From contig LUCM01002871.1 of the NCBI GenBank assembly GCA_008360955.1, forward strand, positions 192,979 to 256,978: a DNA stretch of 64,000 nt. The letters run 5' to 3'. The position numbers and the translations under genes are program-made. Positions 33,761-44,797 of the stretch are shown here, piece by piece. The first letter of the stretch is position 1. Each line of letters opens with the position of its first letter. The notes under the pieces are model-generated. The model did no database searches and had not been told where the DNA came from. It saw only the letters and a program-made list of their open reading frames with translations. This DNA comes from Fasciolopsis buskii (taxonomy: Eukaryota > Platyhelminthes > Trematoda > Plagiorchiida > Fasciolidae).

Positions 33761-36149
33761 CTGAGTAAGTTAAAGGCGATCTCTTGTACGGCAAACAAAG
33801 AACAAAGATCATCAAACTTTGCAACGATTTAGCTTGTATCCGTGTCATCTTTCGCGTAACCATTGACTACGTGGACTCCTGGATTCCCGATTCGTTTTTC
33901 TACCAATATTTGACCGACAGTGGTCCGGTGAATTAAATGTCTTTCATCCTAAAATAGTCGGATATTTGCACCCCAGATCCGGGCTTCACTTGGGTGCTAG
34001 ACGACAACTGGCAATCCTCTGGCTACTTGCCACTACTGACATGTCGACACAAGTCGTGGTTCAGTGTTACTCCAAGTCTCATGATCAAGGGGTCCGGTTA
34101 CCCCTTCCAATGAAATGAGCTCTAGCAGCTTCTGGTCATGTATGTTCCAAGGCAGTCATTTGTCAGTGATAAACAATAATAGTAATAACGACAGTAAATA
34201 TTTTATTGCATTTAGTTCAAGCACCGAGTGAAGTGTCGTTAGATTTGAGTGTGCTTATGCAGAACTGTCAACAGTATACACACAATGCGCGGACTCTGAT
34301 CTTTCTCAAGAAATCGAAAAGCAACCCCATCAAATCCAACGTCATCCAATCCTATCACCGCAAAACTAACCACTTGCAAGGCAGTGACCATCAGCCAACA
34401 GTAGGACAACTTCTATCTCTGCGATCTGTAAGACCCTGGATTCGAATCACCGAGAACAATTGTTCTCTCCCAATTTCAAATTATTTCAAATCAAAAACCG
34501 TGAACGTTGAGATCCGGGAATTTGAGATGGAAGTTATCCATGAGCCTCGCCAAAAGCATACGAAATTCATTCACGACTTTAGTACTTCGTTTTGTTCTTC
34601 ACAGAATACTTTTATTTTGGATGTGATCTAACTACCAGACGCACCATGTGTTTTACATTTTACCTCCTAACTGAAACAACAGTTTCCGTACGCTAAACGT
34701 GGAAAAAGGTAATTCATTCTGAGTGTCTTCCCTGATTCTCATGCTTACTTGTTTTCTCCTAGGTACGTCATCCTACTTGTCAGCTGTTCCAAAGGAGGTG
34801 ATTTAGAGGCAGGCGCTATTTGCCATCGGGGATCCATTGAACAATTGCCGACTTGCTGATAAAATCCAAAGCTCTTCCATTTGAGTAGAAGGAATCTTAG
34901 TTGAGTAAAACGAAACACTATTCATTACGTCGAGATTAGAATGAAACTTTCAGGGACAGAACACGTACCCATACCGTAATCGCTGGACCAGAGCCAGGAT
35001 AAGCCTGTGAATTGGGATAATTACCAGCGGTGCAATATTGACAATATGTGGAATCAAATATTGATTGATCGATAATTATTGCTGTTAGTTCTTAAAAGCT
35101 ACTTATGAGTAACTAAGAGTGAATTTGCGCGATTTAGGGGCTTTTTCAGGCATTATGAAAGGTCATTTCTGACAACAAATCGCCTTGTCTGAGGAGTAAT
35201 ATGGACATCAAAATTACAAATTTCGGGCCGAAGAACACCTAGTTTAACAATGCATATTTTTCCGACTTCATCAAAGCAGAAAAAAGAACCGAAAAGCGTG
35301 ATTTCGTTCAACATTTCCGGGATCATTTTGCCCGGTCCGTGTACATGCATGCTCCTTCCATGCCTATGATTATCCAGCTAGTGAAATAACCTATGAAAAT
35401 TGAAGAAAAACTGAAGTGGATGACAAATTTTAAAGCAAAAGTAATGCCGAATTGGAATCGATCAGTACGGATAATTTACTCGCACTGTTGGCCCAGGTCG
35501 GGTATGCAAACGAGAATAGCCAAAGCCCCATCCTAATTAATTATCTTTTGATTTTGCGGATTCTCCGGCGAAAATATGCCTCTCTTTTCCGAAACGGCTT
35601 CGGAGTGCTGCGATGAAAACAAAGACAACTTTGTGTCTGCTTCCTCTTATGAAACTTATCTTCCCATCTAAAAAGCCAATTCCGTTAGCCGTGCTCCAGG
35701 CGGCCACTTATGAACTCGCATGCCATCAGTGAGGCAGCGTATTGCAATTAATTTACCATTCCGTATGAGCTAAGCCAAATTTTGTTGCCATACCAAAGAG
35801 GTGGCAAACTATGAATATGTGCTAACATCCCAGTCTGTCCCGATGCACTTCTAGAGGTGCATTAATATTTCTTACACTTTCCGGTGGACGCGTTTGCCCG
35901 ACCAAGCGAGGGAACTTGTCTCGTACACCTGGGTATTTCAGACGCTTTTTAACAGTGGACGCAGACGAGAACTTTAAGAAATTCTTGAAAATTAGCCTGT
36001 TTTAGTTCACTCGTTCGTTTCTGATTGTGAAGATCACTATGGCTTACTGTCAACAAACCATGGGTTTGGATGCGGGACTCAGTCTAGCATCAAAACCACA
36101 GTTTGGGACCATTTAATGGTTAAGAGCACTCTTTCATTCCATTCGTGAG
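33761..36149. other. No gene recognised
   Basis: A 141-codon plus-strand frame (34206-34631) is among the longest in the window but matches nothing, has no splice or poly(A) support and is of ordinary base composition. A GC-richer piece at 33980-34120 may be an old repeat. GCACCC and GGGTGC flank 33969-33998 as a small inverted repeat. Confidence 0.35.
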
Positions 36150-36725
36150 TTATCCCCGATATGGTAACCGGCAAAAACGGTCGCTGCCCAGACACACAAA
36201 ACATAGTTAAACAAAAAGATTACCACGATGCGATCCCTCCTAGGCCTCGTGAATCTCTACAGCTCATACCCAGCGGAAATGCATCAATCGTTTCACCAAA
36301 AGAGCGCATTTTCTAAAAAGAGGGCGCAATCAGGAACTGTCCCACTGATGGTCAACTCCCATTAGACAAGATCTCGCAATCTGAAGGGTTATAGCAAAAT
36401 TCCCATTAACCACGTGTTTTCTGATAGAACATGATCGTTGACGTCCACGGAGCGTAGCAGCCAGCAGTTTGAGAAACCGTGTTTGGTTATCGTGTTTGCA
36501 GGGAACAAGTTTCACAAAAGGTTCTCTGGTCGCCGTTCCATTTTTCTCACTGACCACAAGCCTGCAACTGGGAATTACTCGGCAGAGAAAGATATTTCTT
36601 TGTATTTAGGCAAGGGTTAGCAGTGCTGGGGCCAATGCTATCGCGATATGATTTCAATCCTAACAAAGACAGAAAAATTTGCATATCTTCACTGGTTGCA
36701 TTCGGTCCGTAGAACGTTTTCCTAT
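36150..36725 (+). pseudogene. Ty3/gypsy reverse transcriptase-RNase H fragment
   Basis: A single frame from 36228, broken by stops at 36363 and 36432 and at the end near 36618, follows the element order closely. MRSLLGLVNLYSSY fits the end-of-RT block L-R-S-F-L-G-L-V-N-Y-Y. SLTSTERSSQQFEKPCLVIV fits R-x-L-T-x-x-E-x-x-Y-S-x-x-E-K-E. NKFHKRFSGRRSIFLTDHKP fits K-F-H-x-Y-L-x-G-R-x-F-x-L-x-TDHKP of RNase H. After a +1 frame change, VLGPMLSRYDFNPNKDR fits the R-W-x-x-x-L-S-x-Y-D-F block. Three stops and a frameshift make it dead. No LTRs, gag or integrase were seen around it. Confidence 0.75.
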
Positions 36726-37302
36726 CCCATATGATCATCATCATCATTATCAATATCGTCGTTCAGCTGCAAACAGCAGAACGAATACTACTGGTTACTG
36801 GCTTTCTCGATTCACTCAACATACATAAAACACCGAGATCGATCACAGGGGACCTGTTAATAGGCAAAACAGCTTTGCCCTATCAGATGCCTACAGAAAG
36901 TGACCGGAAACTTTTCCCATGGCACAGACGACATCGAGGATAACAGGCAGTACTCGGCGACATCTTTTCAGAGAGCCTGTATTTTTCGAAACTGTATTAA
37001 ATAAACAGTGAACGACAGTTCATACCAGCCATATTGACCCAATTCTGCACTCTGTCGGGAAATAAATCTCATAGGATCACCAATGCATCAGTCCCAGTTC
37101 AGTGTCTAGGGTGTACGATTCCATATAGATATAGGTATATATATATATATTGCATATTATACATCAAACTGTAAACCAGCATGACACCAAAGTAATAACA
37201 TGTAAAATGGAATTTCACAGAAAGTTGCTAAGTAAAGGGGAAAATTAGTGTGCCACAACAACACGGTCGTTTTTCTGTATTCTGGCTGTACATAATTGAT
37301 TA
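36726..37302. other. Short (ATC)n tract, otherwise nothing recognised
   Basis: An ATC/ATT run at 36729-36757 and a TA-rich stretch at 37128-37155. No gene supported. Confidence 0.4.
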
Positions 37303-37749
37303 TTGTTGGTTGTTTTTGGTGATTACTTAAAGCAGAAGAGTTCTGCGAATAGCTTTTACAGTATTCGCACCACCGAATTTGGTTCTAAGCCAAATCGCTT
37401 AGCGTACGCAACCAACAACAATCTTCACCACCAGAGCCCCAACCAGGAGGACAGGAAGCACCAATCACGGCCGAAACTAAGACTAACTTCTTCGTACTTC
37501 TGCGCCAAATCATTGCCTGACCGCCGCGTCACTTCTTCCAGCCTTAAGCAACACGTGCATAAAGAGCACGAGAAGGTAGTCAATGAGCAGGCATGCGCAA
37601 TGCGTGTCCAAACCCCCGAGGGCGATGTACAGCGATTACTTCAATCAGAGGACGATTGCTTGCACCTCTTAATTGCTCACTGGATGTGGCCACCGGACAC
37701 GATCAGTGCTTCGGAGACATCGGTGTTCGAACACAGCAGTGTAGCTTGA
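37303..37749 (+). CDS. Candidate last exon resembling part of a GLI-type zinc-finger block
   Basis: A 148-codon frame, GC-richer than its flanks; the coding part probably begins after an acceptor-like CTTCACCACCAG near 37433. EDRKHQSR followed 12 residues later by a YFC and then by TSSSLKQHVHKEH echoes fingers 3-4 of GLI/ZIC proteins (S-D-R-A-K-H-Q-N-R ... Y-x-C ... D-P-S-S-L-R-K-H-V-K-x-x-H). The His pair H-V-H-K-E-H is kept, but the second Cys of that finger and the second His of the preceding one are missing, so neither finger is complete. AATAAA lies at 37881-37886. Alternatives: a degenerate paralogue, a processed-gene relic, or a chance likeness. Confidence 0.35.
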   Translation: MLVVFGDYLKQKSSANSFYSIRTTEFGSKPNRLAYATNNNLHHQSPNQEDRKHQSRPKLRLTSSYFCAKSLPDRRVTSSSLKQHVHKEHEKVVNEQACAMRVQTPEGDVQRLLQSEDDCLHLLIAHWMWPPDTISASETSVFEHSSVA

Positions 37750-39144
37750 TGTAACGAACATTTCACCACATGTTAATATTCACCAACAACTGACGACACA
37801 ACACTCTTTGCGCAGCAGTCCACCTAGCTCACACTCCAATCGATCAGCCCTTAGTCAGTCAATCACATTTGTCAATTATTAATAAAGATATTAGCGACCA
37901 TGTCCTCCCGTTTTTACCATACATTAGATATGGATCACTGACTTCGTCCTGCCCTACTTGCTCATTGACAATTCCAGTAATCACCGACTGGGAACAATCC
38001 AATGGTTTTAGCGAACACAACACTTAACGTACTAATTGGTTCGCAGTTGCGGACGCATCGTTTTCTCTCGGCCGGAAGCTGTCAATGACCACTTCGTCAT
38101 CACGAGCTTGTAATCCCAATACAAACATTTAACTAGATTCTATTACAACACTCTCTGATCGGATGTTTGGCCTCAACTCAGTTTGTTCGGTTTCATGAAA
38201 ATCCGATGGTTAAACATGATTTTTAGATCCCAACTGTTTCACCACAACGAGATGTAATCATTTTTATTGTTTAATGAATAAAACTACTGGATGAAGTCAC
38301 ACCCTCGGGATAGATGTTCACAAGAGTTGAATTAGGCATACATCTTCCACCAACTGATCAGATACAACTGTTGAAATTTCTTGTCTTCTTTGTGATAACA
38401 CTAACACAGTCATGTTAACTATTCAGCTGATTTGTCATGCTTTATGATCTACAAATTGAATTTTGTGAACAGATTTGATTATGATTTATCATCCTAACTG
38501 AATGAATACGAAATCAGGCAAACGTTTTAATGGATTTCTAAATCTTTAAACCAACTGTGATCTGAAGATTTGGTTTTTTCTACAATGAACCAGTGGACAT
38601 AGAAAGGCACGAAAAAGTAAGAGCACATTAAATATCAAGCATGCTATCTTGTGGCAAACATGATATGCATGGATAAATATGAAATCACGTGATTATTGTT
38701 GGATGGATCAGTAACGTTCAAAAATATTACGTCTATCTCATTAGTGGCTTTAGGTTTTAAAAATTTGGTGCTTCGAAAGTTCCGCCTCAGATGACACGTC
38801 GGTCTGCACTTGATGTTGTTTTCCCAATTCATGAGCTGTGATATAAATTCCGAATGCCCATCGGTTAACGTCACGGGATCATTATTCGGTCACCTTGACC
38901 GGTGGTTTGAGGAATCCAACTTCGGGTCGAATAGTTTCGATCTTGCGGCAACTCATCTCAAAATTTTTATGCGATCACAATGCACGTTATTACGTGACAT
39001 CTTACGGAAACAAATATTTAAACTGATGTTCTTTTCATTTAGCGAAAAGTGGCGAAACATTTTGAGGGTAAACCAACAGCTTTGGAATTATTTAGTAAGC
39101 AAATGGGCTGGAAATTTAGTCGATGTCCTATTCTAGCCACCATT
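37750..39144. other. Poly(A)-type signal, otherwise nothing firm
   Basis: AATAAA at 37881-37886 follows the GLI-like frame. A 109-codon plus-strand frame (38810-39136) looks mildly protein-like (for example GSLFGHLDRWFEESNF) and ends at the following (TA)n tract; I found no splice support. Confidence 0.25.
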
Positions 39145-39200
39145 GATATATATATATATGTTTATATATATATATATATATGTTTATATATATATATATG
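39145..39200. repeat. (TA)n with TGTT interruptions
   Basis: Three TA runs split by two TGTTTA spacers, directly bordering the repeat at 39201. Confidence 0.95.
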
Positions 39201-39345
39201 ATAGCAGGGTAGAGAATGATTTTCTTTCTCGCAGCTCAGGTTCAACAGGATGGCATTGGCTTGTTCGCTGAGCTGGGCACTTTGATTGTAAACGTTTCGT
39301 CACCAATCGAGGTGATTTCGTCAATGTTTTGATGTTGTGGCGAGA
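39201..39345 (-). mobile_element. Second hammerhead-like repeat (family D, copy 1)
   Basis: Shares ATAGCAGGGTAGAGA, CTTGTTCGCTGAGCTGGGCA-type and GTTTCGTCACCAATC-type blocks with 46223-46410, in a similar order. It starts at the (TA)n tract and contains a hammerhead-like core on the minus strand. The layout fits a Penelope-like terminal repeat; no reverse transcriptase frame was found next to it. Confidence 0.5.
39293..39325 (-). ncRNA. Hammerhead-like motif (family D)
   Basis: Minus strand: TTGACGA, AATCACC-TCGATT-GGTGA, CGAAAC. The stem II pairing TCACC/GGTGA is five bases and GAAAC is intact. Only the first C of CUGANGA is changed. No clear GUH cleavage site was located downstream, so this is a motif, not a proven ribozyme. 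Confidence 0.4.
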
Positions 39346-40515
39346 GGCATTACGAGCCCACTAGAACCCAAATGTGCTCTCACCGGACTTAAGTCAAATT
39401 GAACGAATGCCACTCTGCTTAGGATAACATAGTCACTAAACTCTGGCAGAGCGGAACACGATGAATCTTTCCGAGACCCAGTCGTCCATTTTCATCGTCT
39501 TCTTTGTTGGATTCAAGAGGATATCGCCGTCACTATAATGAAAGAAATTCCTTGTTATCCTTAATGCATCCTCTTTTCGGTCGCTCGTAAAGGTCTGTCG
39601 ATATTATTCCTGTTAGAATGAACAATTTGGACAGGTAGAAGGAAGCGGGATACAATTTTTGAAAAATTCTTTTCTAGAAACCTTCATTTTATAAGGATTT
39701 TACAGATGTAACTCGAGATTTTTCCCCAACGAATATGCTGTTCTACTTGGTCAATCATAAGTGCTGGAACCCAATTAAAGAAACATTTCCCAATTAAGAA
39801 CTAATTGCCCATAGCCGGTAAATACATGTGCAATCGTGTGTAGAATATTCGATAGAATAAGTGATTATATTGGACAGACGAGTTTGTTGCCAATTATTCA
39901 CTATAATTAAGATGAATCCTGGAAAACCCTTGATAAAATTTTCATGCCCGGGTATGATTTCATTTTTCATACTCAGACGAGGTTAAATAAATGCCCGAAT
40001 TTACCATGTTCACGTGATCTCAAAACAGTCTATGAACAGGTAGAACCGGAGGCATCGGCAAAATAAATTTCTCTTATGTGTTAGCGATTCCTTGCACGTC
40101 AAGGATACTAAAAAAGGAAGTTTTAGTTCATCACCTTTGGAGTAGTTATCTGTGCGCACACGTTTTTGAACGTGCATTGCGAACAAACTTATCAAATCCA
40201 ACTAAACTGACCCTGCATCTCGGCTCGGTATCACAATGTGCATCTCCTCGATAACTGTACTTTTAGCAGAAAAGCGTGATTTTAATTTCATTCAGATCGA
40301 GAATGTCAAAAGCAGCCATTGATTGTTAATCAATTATCACCGATTATTAGACGAGGGACAAACCTGCTTACCTCAAACTCGAAGTTATCACGTGATTCAT
40401 ACGCTCAGAAATAAACTGGGGCTTATGAAAATGTCAAACTAGGGGATACATTTCTTTCAATCTACAAGTAACTGGGTGAATGAATGATTGTTCAAAAATA
40501 TATAGTTAGAATTTG
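39346..40515. other. No gene recognised
   Basis: 39346-39560 continues GC-moderate DNA that may belong to the family D element. A short minus-strand frame at 40010-40201 is unsupported. Confidence 0.35.
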
Positions 40516-40607
40516 CTCTCGCCTATAGTGGCGAGAGATAATCTGCTTTGTCAAATGACATAATTTGGAGTTCTCAGGCACTAGCTGAGTATACTGTCAT
40601 TTGACAA
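40516..40607. repeat. Hairpin plus nested perfect inverted repeat
   Basis: CTCTCGCC-TATAGT-GGCGAGAG (40516-40537) is a perfect 8-base hairpin. Ten bases later a perfect 13-base inverted repeat, TTGTCAAATGACA (40548-40560) with its complement (40595-40607), encloses a smaller CTCAG/CTGAG hairpin (40573-40589). Two unrelated perfect structures within 92 bases suggest a structured RNA, a transposon end or a regulatory cruciform. No family recognised. Confidence 0.6.
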
Positions 40608-40684
40608 GATAAGTTGTGAGCTCGTTTACGGAAGGCAAACTGATGTAGAAGTCTGGTCGGTTTGAGGGGTACAGCACTAGACAG

Positions 40685-40900
40685 TTATAAATGTTCCTTC
40701 ATTCCACAATGAACTTTAAATTGCCGACAAAAACCGCAATGCGGTACAAAGATGTTTGATCCTAAACAGCAGTTATCGGCAGTGCAAATGTACTGTACCG
40801 TGCCAGACAAATCGCAATCAATACACAGACGCGAACGTATCCCAATCTTGCCAGACAGTCGGCGAGTACAGAAGGCAAGACCAAAGTGAGACCGCGTCAT
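40685..40900 (-). CDS. Candidate cysteine-rich protein or exon
   Basis: A 71-codon minus-strand frame from an ATG at 40900 contains ten Cys. Nine of them, in the C-terminal two thirds, are spaced like a zinc-binding or disulphide module: C-x2-C, then Y-x-C-x4-CC, then PHCGFC, then VHC. The layout faintly recalls the C-terminal Cys-rich domain of piggyBac transposases (C-x2-C ... Y-x-C-x2-C ... C-F-x2-Y/F-H), but the spacing is not exact. A CCAAT-rich region lies upstream. Alternatives: an exon of a larger gene, or a chance frame. Confidence 0.3.
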   Translation of the reverse strand: MTRSHFGLAFCTRRLSGKIGIRSRLCIDCDLSGTVQYICTADNCCLGSNIFVPHCGFCRQFKVHCGMKEHL

Positions 40901-40994
40901 CCCGTTAGTTACCAGCGTCCAGCCGAAATAGTGGCGTGATCAGGAGGCAAGGGCGCGAACATACAAACTGTAGTGGCGTGGTAATTTGTGCTAA

Positions 40995-41103
40995 CCAATC
41001 ATAATGAGCGGTTCGGATTTGACACAAAAAAATGATATGAACTGAATCGGGTAAAATGTGCCAAACAAGAAGAGCCAATCAAATTGCGACCCGGGCAACC
41101 AAT
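40995..41103. promoter_or_regulatory. CCAAT-box cluster with an E-box
   Basis: CCAATC at 40995, 41075 and 41099, the last joined to CACGTG (41105), in an otherwise AT-rich region. ATTGG occurs again at about 41257 and 41380. It lies 95-200 bases upstream of the minus-strand cysteine-rich frame, so it could be its promoter. CCAAT boxes work in either orientation; function is inference. Confidence 0.3.
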
Positions 41104-43459
41104 CACGTGATGGCAGCCGCACAGAAGCAAATGCGCAAGCAAAGTAGCCTAGTAATATATGAAGTTTTCACCTAATGAAACGTGATTTTGTGCCCATAGA
41201 GTTTGTTTGTTCGGGCTTCAGCTAGTGGGGGCAGACGACGATGATCTGGAATTACGATTGGCTGACCGAGTGCAGTGTTCGGAGCAGTGATTAGACGATA
41301 TAATTTCGTGATCAAACAATTGCAACTGCCAATCCACCGTGGTTCATCTAGTGTGCACATCCCACTTCAGTTGTGGTGGATTGGCACTGCCAACAACTTT
41401 TCACAAGGGTAAAGCAGTTGCAGGGAGCACACATTGTTGAGGTCACGTCTGACACTCCCATTTATATCATTTCCGAGTACCAAAGATATGAAATCCTCTG
41501 TGTCCGTGTTTAACAAATGAACATCCCATGACTCGGTAATAAAAATGGGTTATTTAAACATTCCCGCATACCTTTGGTGTCCTTATTTTTTGATCCTGCT
41601 GTTATGATAAGCAATAGCGAAAACAACAAAATAATAGTATTTGTTATATGGATATCACTAGCAATGACAACAGTAATACTATTCGATATCACAGTCCGAA
41701 TTACTTTAATATTTCTTTCTTATTGTATTTAAGCATGTGTCGTTTGTTCCCATCACTTTTTCCCCCCTAGATCATTGTCAGTGATTTGAAATCGAAAGGG
41801 AAATATTAAGTGAAGTTATTGATTAGGTATCGATCATTAGACGAAACTTCACGGTTAACTTTTCAACTTGCATCGATTTTCTCTAACGGTTTGTCGTATT
41901 CGTGTTGAGGTATGCTTTCCAATGGTCCCGTAAAACAATATCAGTTCTATTGATTACTCATTACAGATTAGACCTTCCATAAACCCTACAGATAATCAGA
42001 TAGCTGGCATATAATTATCAGTCTTACCTGCCAAAATTTGTTTTCGGTCAACTGAAATCAATCAGAAAAATTTTTCAAAAGGGTGTGATTGGACAAGCAA
42101 TAAAATTTCGCATATTTTCTTCTTTTCTCTCTGACTGATCGGTGCTTCTCGGGGCAAATACGGTCTGGCTGCTTTTGCATGGCACTAAAGCGACACATCC
42201 GCAGAAGACTGCAGAGGAGAAATCACGGACACATCGAGGTGAAATCACGGATTCTTGCATGATAGTAGACCTGATTGACCAAAATACTTTTCTTCAAACA
42301 GACTACTTTCATAGTAGTATTTGCGTGAAAGTAATTCGAATGCAGGTAACGGCAGGGACTGGTCGTCTCTGTTCAAGAAACCGGACAGCGGTGCGTTTGC
42401 ATGGCGTGCGCTTACATCGATACGCAATGCGCACCCACAAAATTCCGGTCTACTTTCAACCGTAATCGCTCACTCTGACTGTGCATTTTTAGATTGTGGA
42501 GGACAGTGAGGCTTGCCTTGCTGTTTAACGCTGAATGATAATGATGACGATGATTGCTAAGTGACTGGGTGTATGCAAGGCCTCATTCGTATTAACCGCT
42601 CTTTAAGAGTTCGTACCTGTTACCAAATCTGAGAAACTAAAATACTTGTCAGCCACAAATTTGACTCATCGGGATTTATTTGAAAATAAAAGTTTAATCA
42701 AAGTTGACTTACTCAGTTCTTTGGATTTTTTACTAACTGAAACGTAGTTTGTGGTCCAATGACAGTGGTGCGGTCGGTAGGTACTTTCAAAATGAGAAAT
42801 TATTACTAGGGTGAGTCTTAAATTTTAATGAATCATAACATAGTCTTTTCGCCTCGAACGTCAAAGATCCCATCTAGAATCGTCGAATCGCAGCCAAGTC
42901 GGCAGAAGGGAATGAGGTTTGCAAATAGTTTGGGCATCTATTCCCGGGAGATTCATTTTTCCTCTAATTTCTGTACCCTTAACTACTATTTATTGGCAAC
43001 TTGGCGTTCCATTCAGCTACATAGCAACGGTTATCCTCATTCGCAAAAAACATTTTCTCGGGATAATGATTTTATGAAAGCATTTTCGTTTCTTTTCCAT
43101 TGTTGACTATTCACCGATTCACGTTGAGGTAACTTCGAATGTTTCTTCCATTCTGCGCTGTTTAGCGTTTTCATACCCGTTTTTATGCTTAGACTGCAGT
43201 GTGCTTCATTTTCTTGTAAAGGGATGCCTATGAATGAGCAGGAGCTTCACCGGTGCCGGATATCATCGAACCCGTGACAACAACATCAAAGCTTAGCAAT
43301 CTTCAACGATTAATCACTTCGAATCATTCTAAAATCTTTCGTGACAATAACTAATATTTCTTGATCCAATGTACAATTCATTACGGCAAGCTGCTTAAGG
43401 TCTTTAGAAACTTTCTAGTTCGTAACAAGACATTGCTCGAATTTCCAGTAGTCACATGA
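41104..43459. other. No gene recognised
   Basis: Overlapping short frames at 42075-42509 on both strands and 42828-43106 lack support. A direct repeat GAAATCACGGA at about 42219 and 42241 is minor. Confidence 0.35.
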
Positions 43460-43705
43460 ATAAATGCGATTTTTAGGACCAAATGACGTAAGGAGTTTAT
43501 CAGAAAATCGATACACCATATATTGGTTTTAATTGTAAATGATATAATGTTAATAACACAGTGTAGTTGGTAGATGTAATGCGCCAACATTTCGACTACC
43601 CCGGGTAGACTTTCTCAAAGCAAGGTTTACAATCAAACCTTGTCGAGTGACATCTGCCAACAACGCCGTGTTATTAACATTATATCATTCATGATTAAAT
43701 GTAAT
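43460..43705. mobile_element. Rearranged Penelope-like repeat (family C, copy 6)
   Basis: Three segments in a row: the outer end in one orientation (GGACCAAATGACGTAAGGAG), then a complete ribozyme-like centre on the minus strand (complement of AAAGTCTACCCGGGGTAGTCG at 43590-43615), then a forward partial copy starting AACCTTGTCGAGTGACATCT that lacks the centre and continues CAACAACGCCGTGTTATTAA. The minus-strand centre has a seven-base stem GTCTACC/GGTAGTC with one mismatch. This is a head-to-head junction of two copies. Confidence 0.6.
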
Positions 43706-44660
43706 TTTTGTTTCTCTGCACAGTTTCCGTTCCGGAAAACTGAAAATTACTTACGCATTTCCATTTTTGATTTGGCTGGCGAGAAAAAAAATGAGCAAAC
43801 ATTGATTCCGTTTACTTGATTGCAAATTTTGTTAGTTTATTCGAATCGTCTGTTCGAGATCAGTGCAAAGTCTGAACACTGGCGCACACATTTTGCGTAA
43901 ATGCTTTTGCCAGGTTAAACATGTCCTCGTCGTTTAGTGGTTGTGTACACTATTCGAGAATTCCCGTTCGCGAAGCATCACAAAATGGTATTTATAATGT
44001 AATCACAATATTGTGGTGAAATGTGTTTTATTTCTTTCTCAGTCTGGCTTACACTAGAACGAGCCTGCTGAAAGCTGTCTAATCTATTCACTTGTACAAA
44101 ATAAATGCGAAAGCCAACCATTTTTTCTTACCTTGGAGTAAAAGTAGAAAATTGTCCTTATCTAGTGACGTAGTCGTTTTTAATGAACAAAAATTAAAAT
44201 TTGATCAGACCGGATTTTTGTGGATAAATTTTACATGTGCATAACTGGATCGGTGATTTTGCTATTTTAGAGTGCAATCATCACAAATGTTCAGTGTGTT
44301 GACAACGGCACGTTTTGGGAACTCTCTGAGTCTACTACATATTACTCATGGAAAATCTTTTCTCGGACAGTCATAACATCATACACAATGTCTACTTGTT
44401 CATCGGAAACTACCGCACCCGTCGGCGAGAGTATTTTCTCATCATTATACCATGACATTCATAGAATTCATCCATAGGTTTGGCTGAAAAATTCCGCATC
44501 AATCATGAGTGCTCAGTTGCAGGTATGAGTAGTCGTGCAAACGTTCGGTAGCATTTTGTTTGTTGCAGCTTGTGTCGATCGACTGCGTGCGCACAATCAA
44601 TTCATGCAACCGCATGAATTTCGTAGCTGAATATCACTTCAAGCATATATATACATATAT
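43706..44660. other. No gene recognised
   Basis: Nothing supported. TA-rich tract at 44645-44660 borders the next SINE. Confidence 0.4.
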
Positions 44661-44783
44661 ATGATGATTCCTAACAAGGGTGAAATAAGTGTGCAGTGTT
44701 CCCAGAGTTTCTCTATGGTGAGTTGTGCAATGGTTTCACATGATGAATTATTTCATGCAAACATTCAATCTCCTACTACTAAA
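44661..44783 (+). mobile_element. SINE-B partial copy 3 (3' half)
   Basis: GATGATTCCTAACAAGG, TATGGTGAGTTG, CAATGGTTTCACATGATGAA, TTATTTCATGCAAACATTC, ending CTCCTACTACTAA. Only the 3' tail of the family is present. It lies beside (TA)n DNA and immediately before copy 4. Confidence 0.6.
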
Positions 44784-44797
44784 ATGTATCAAGTAAT

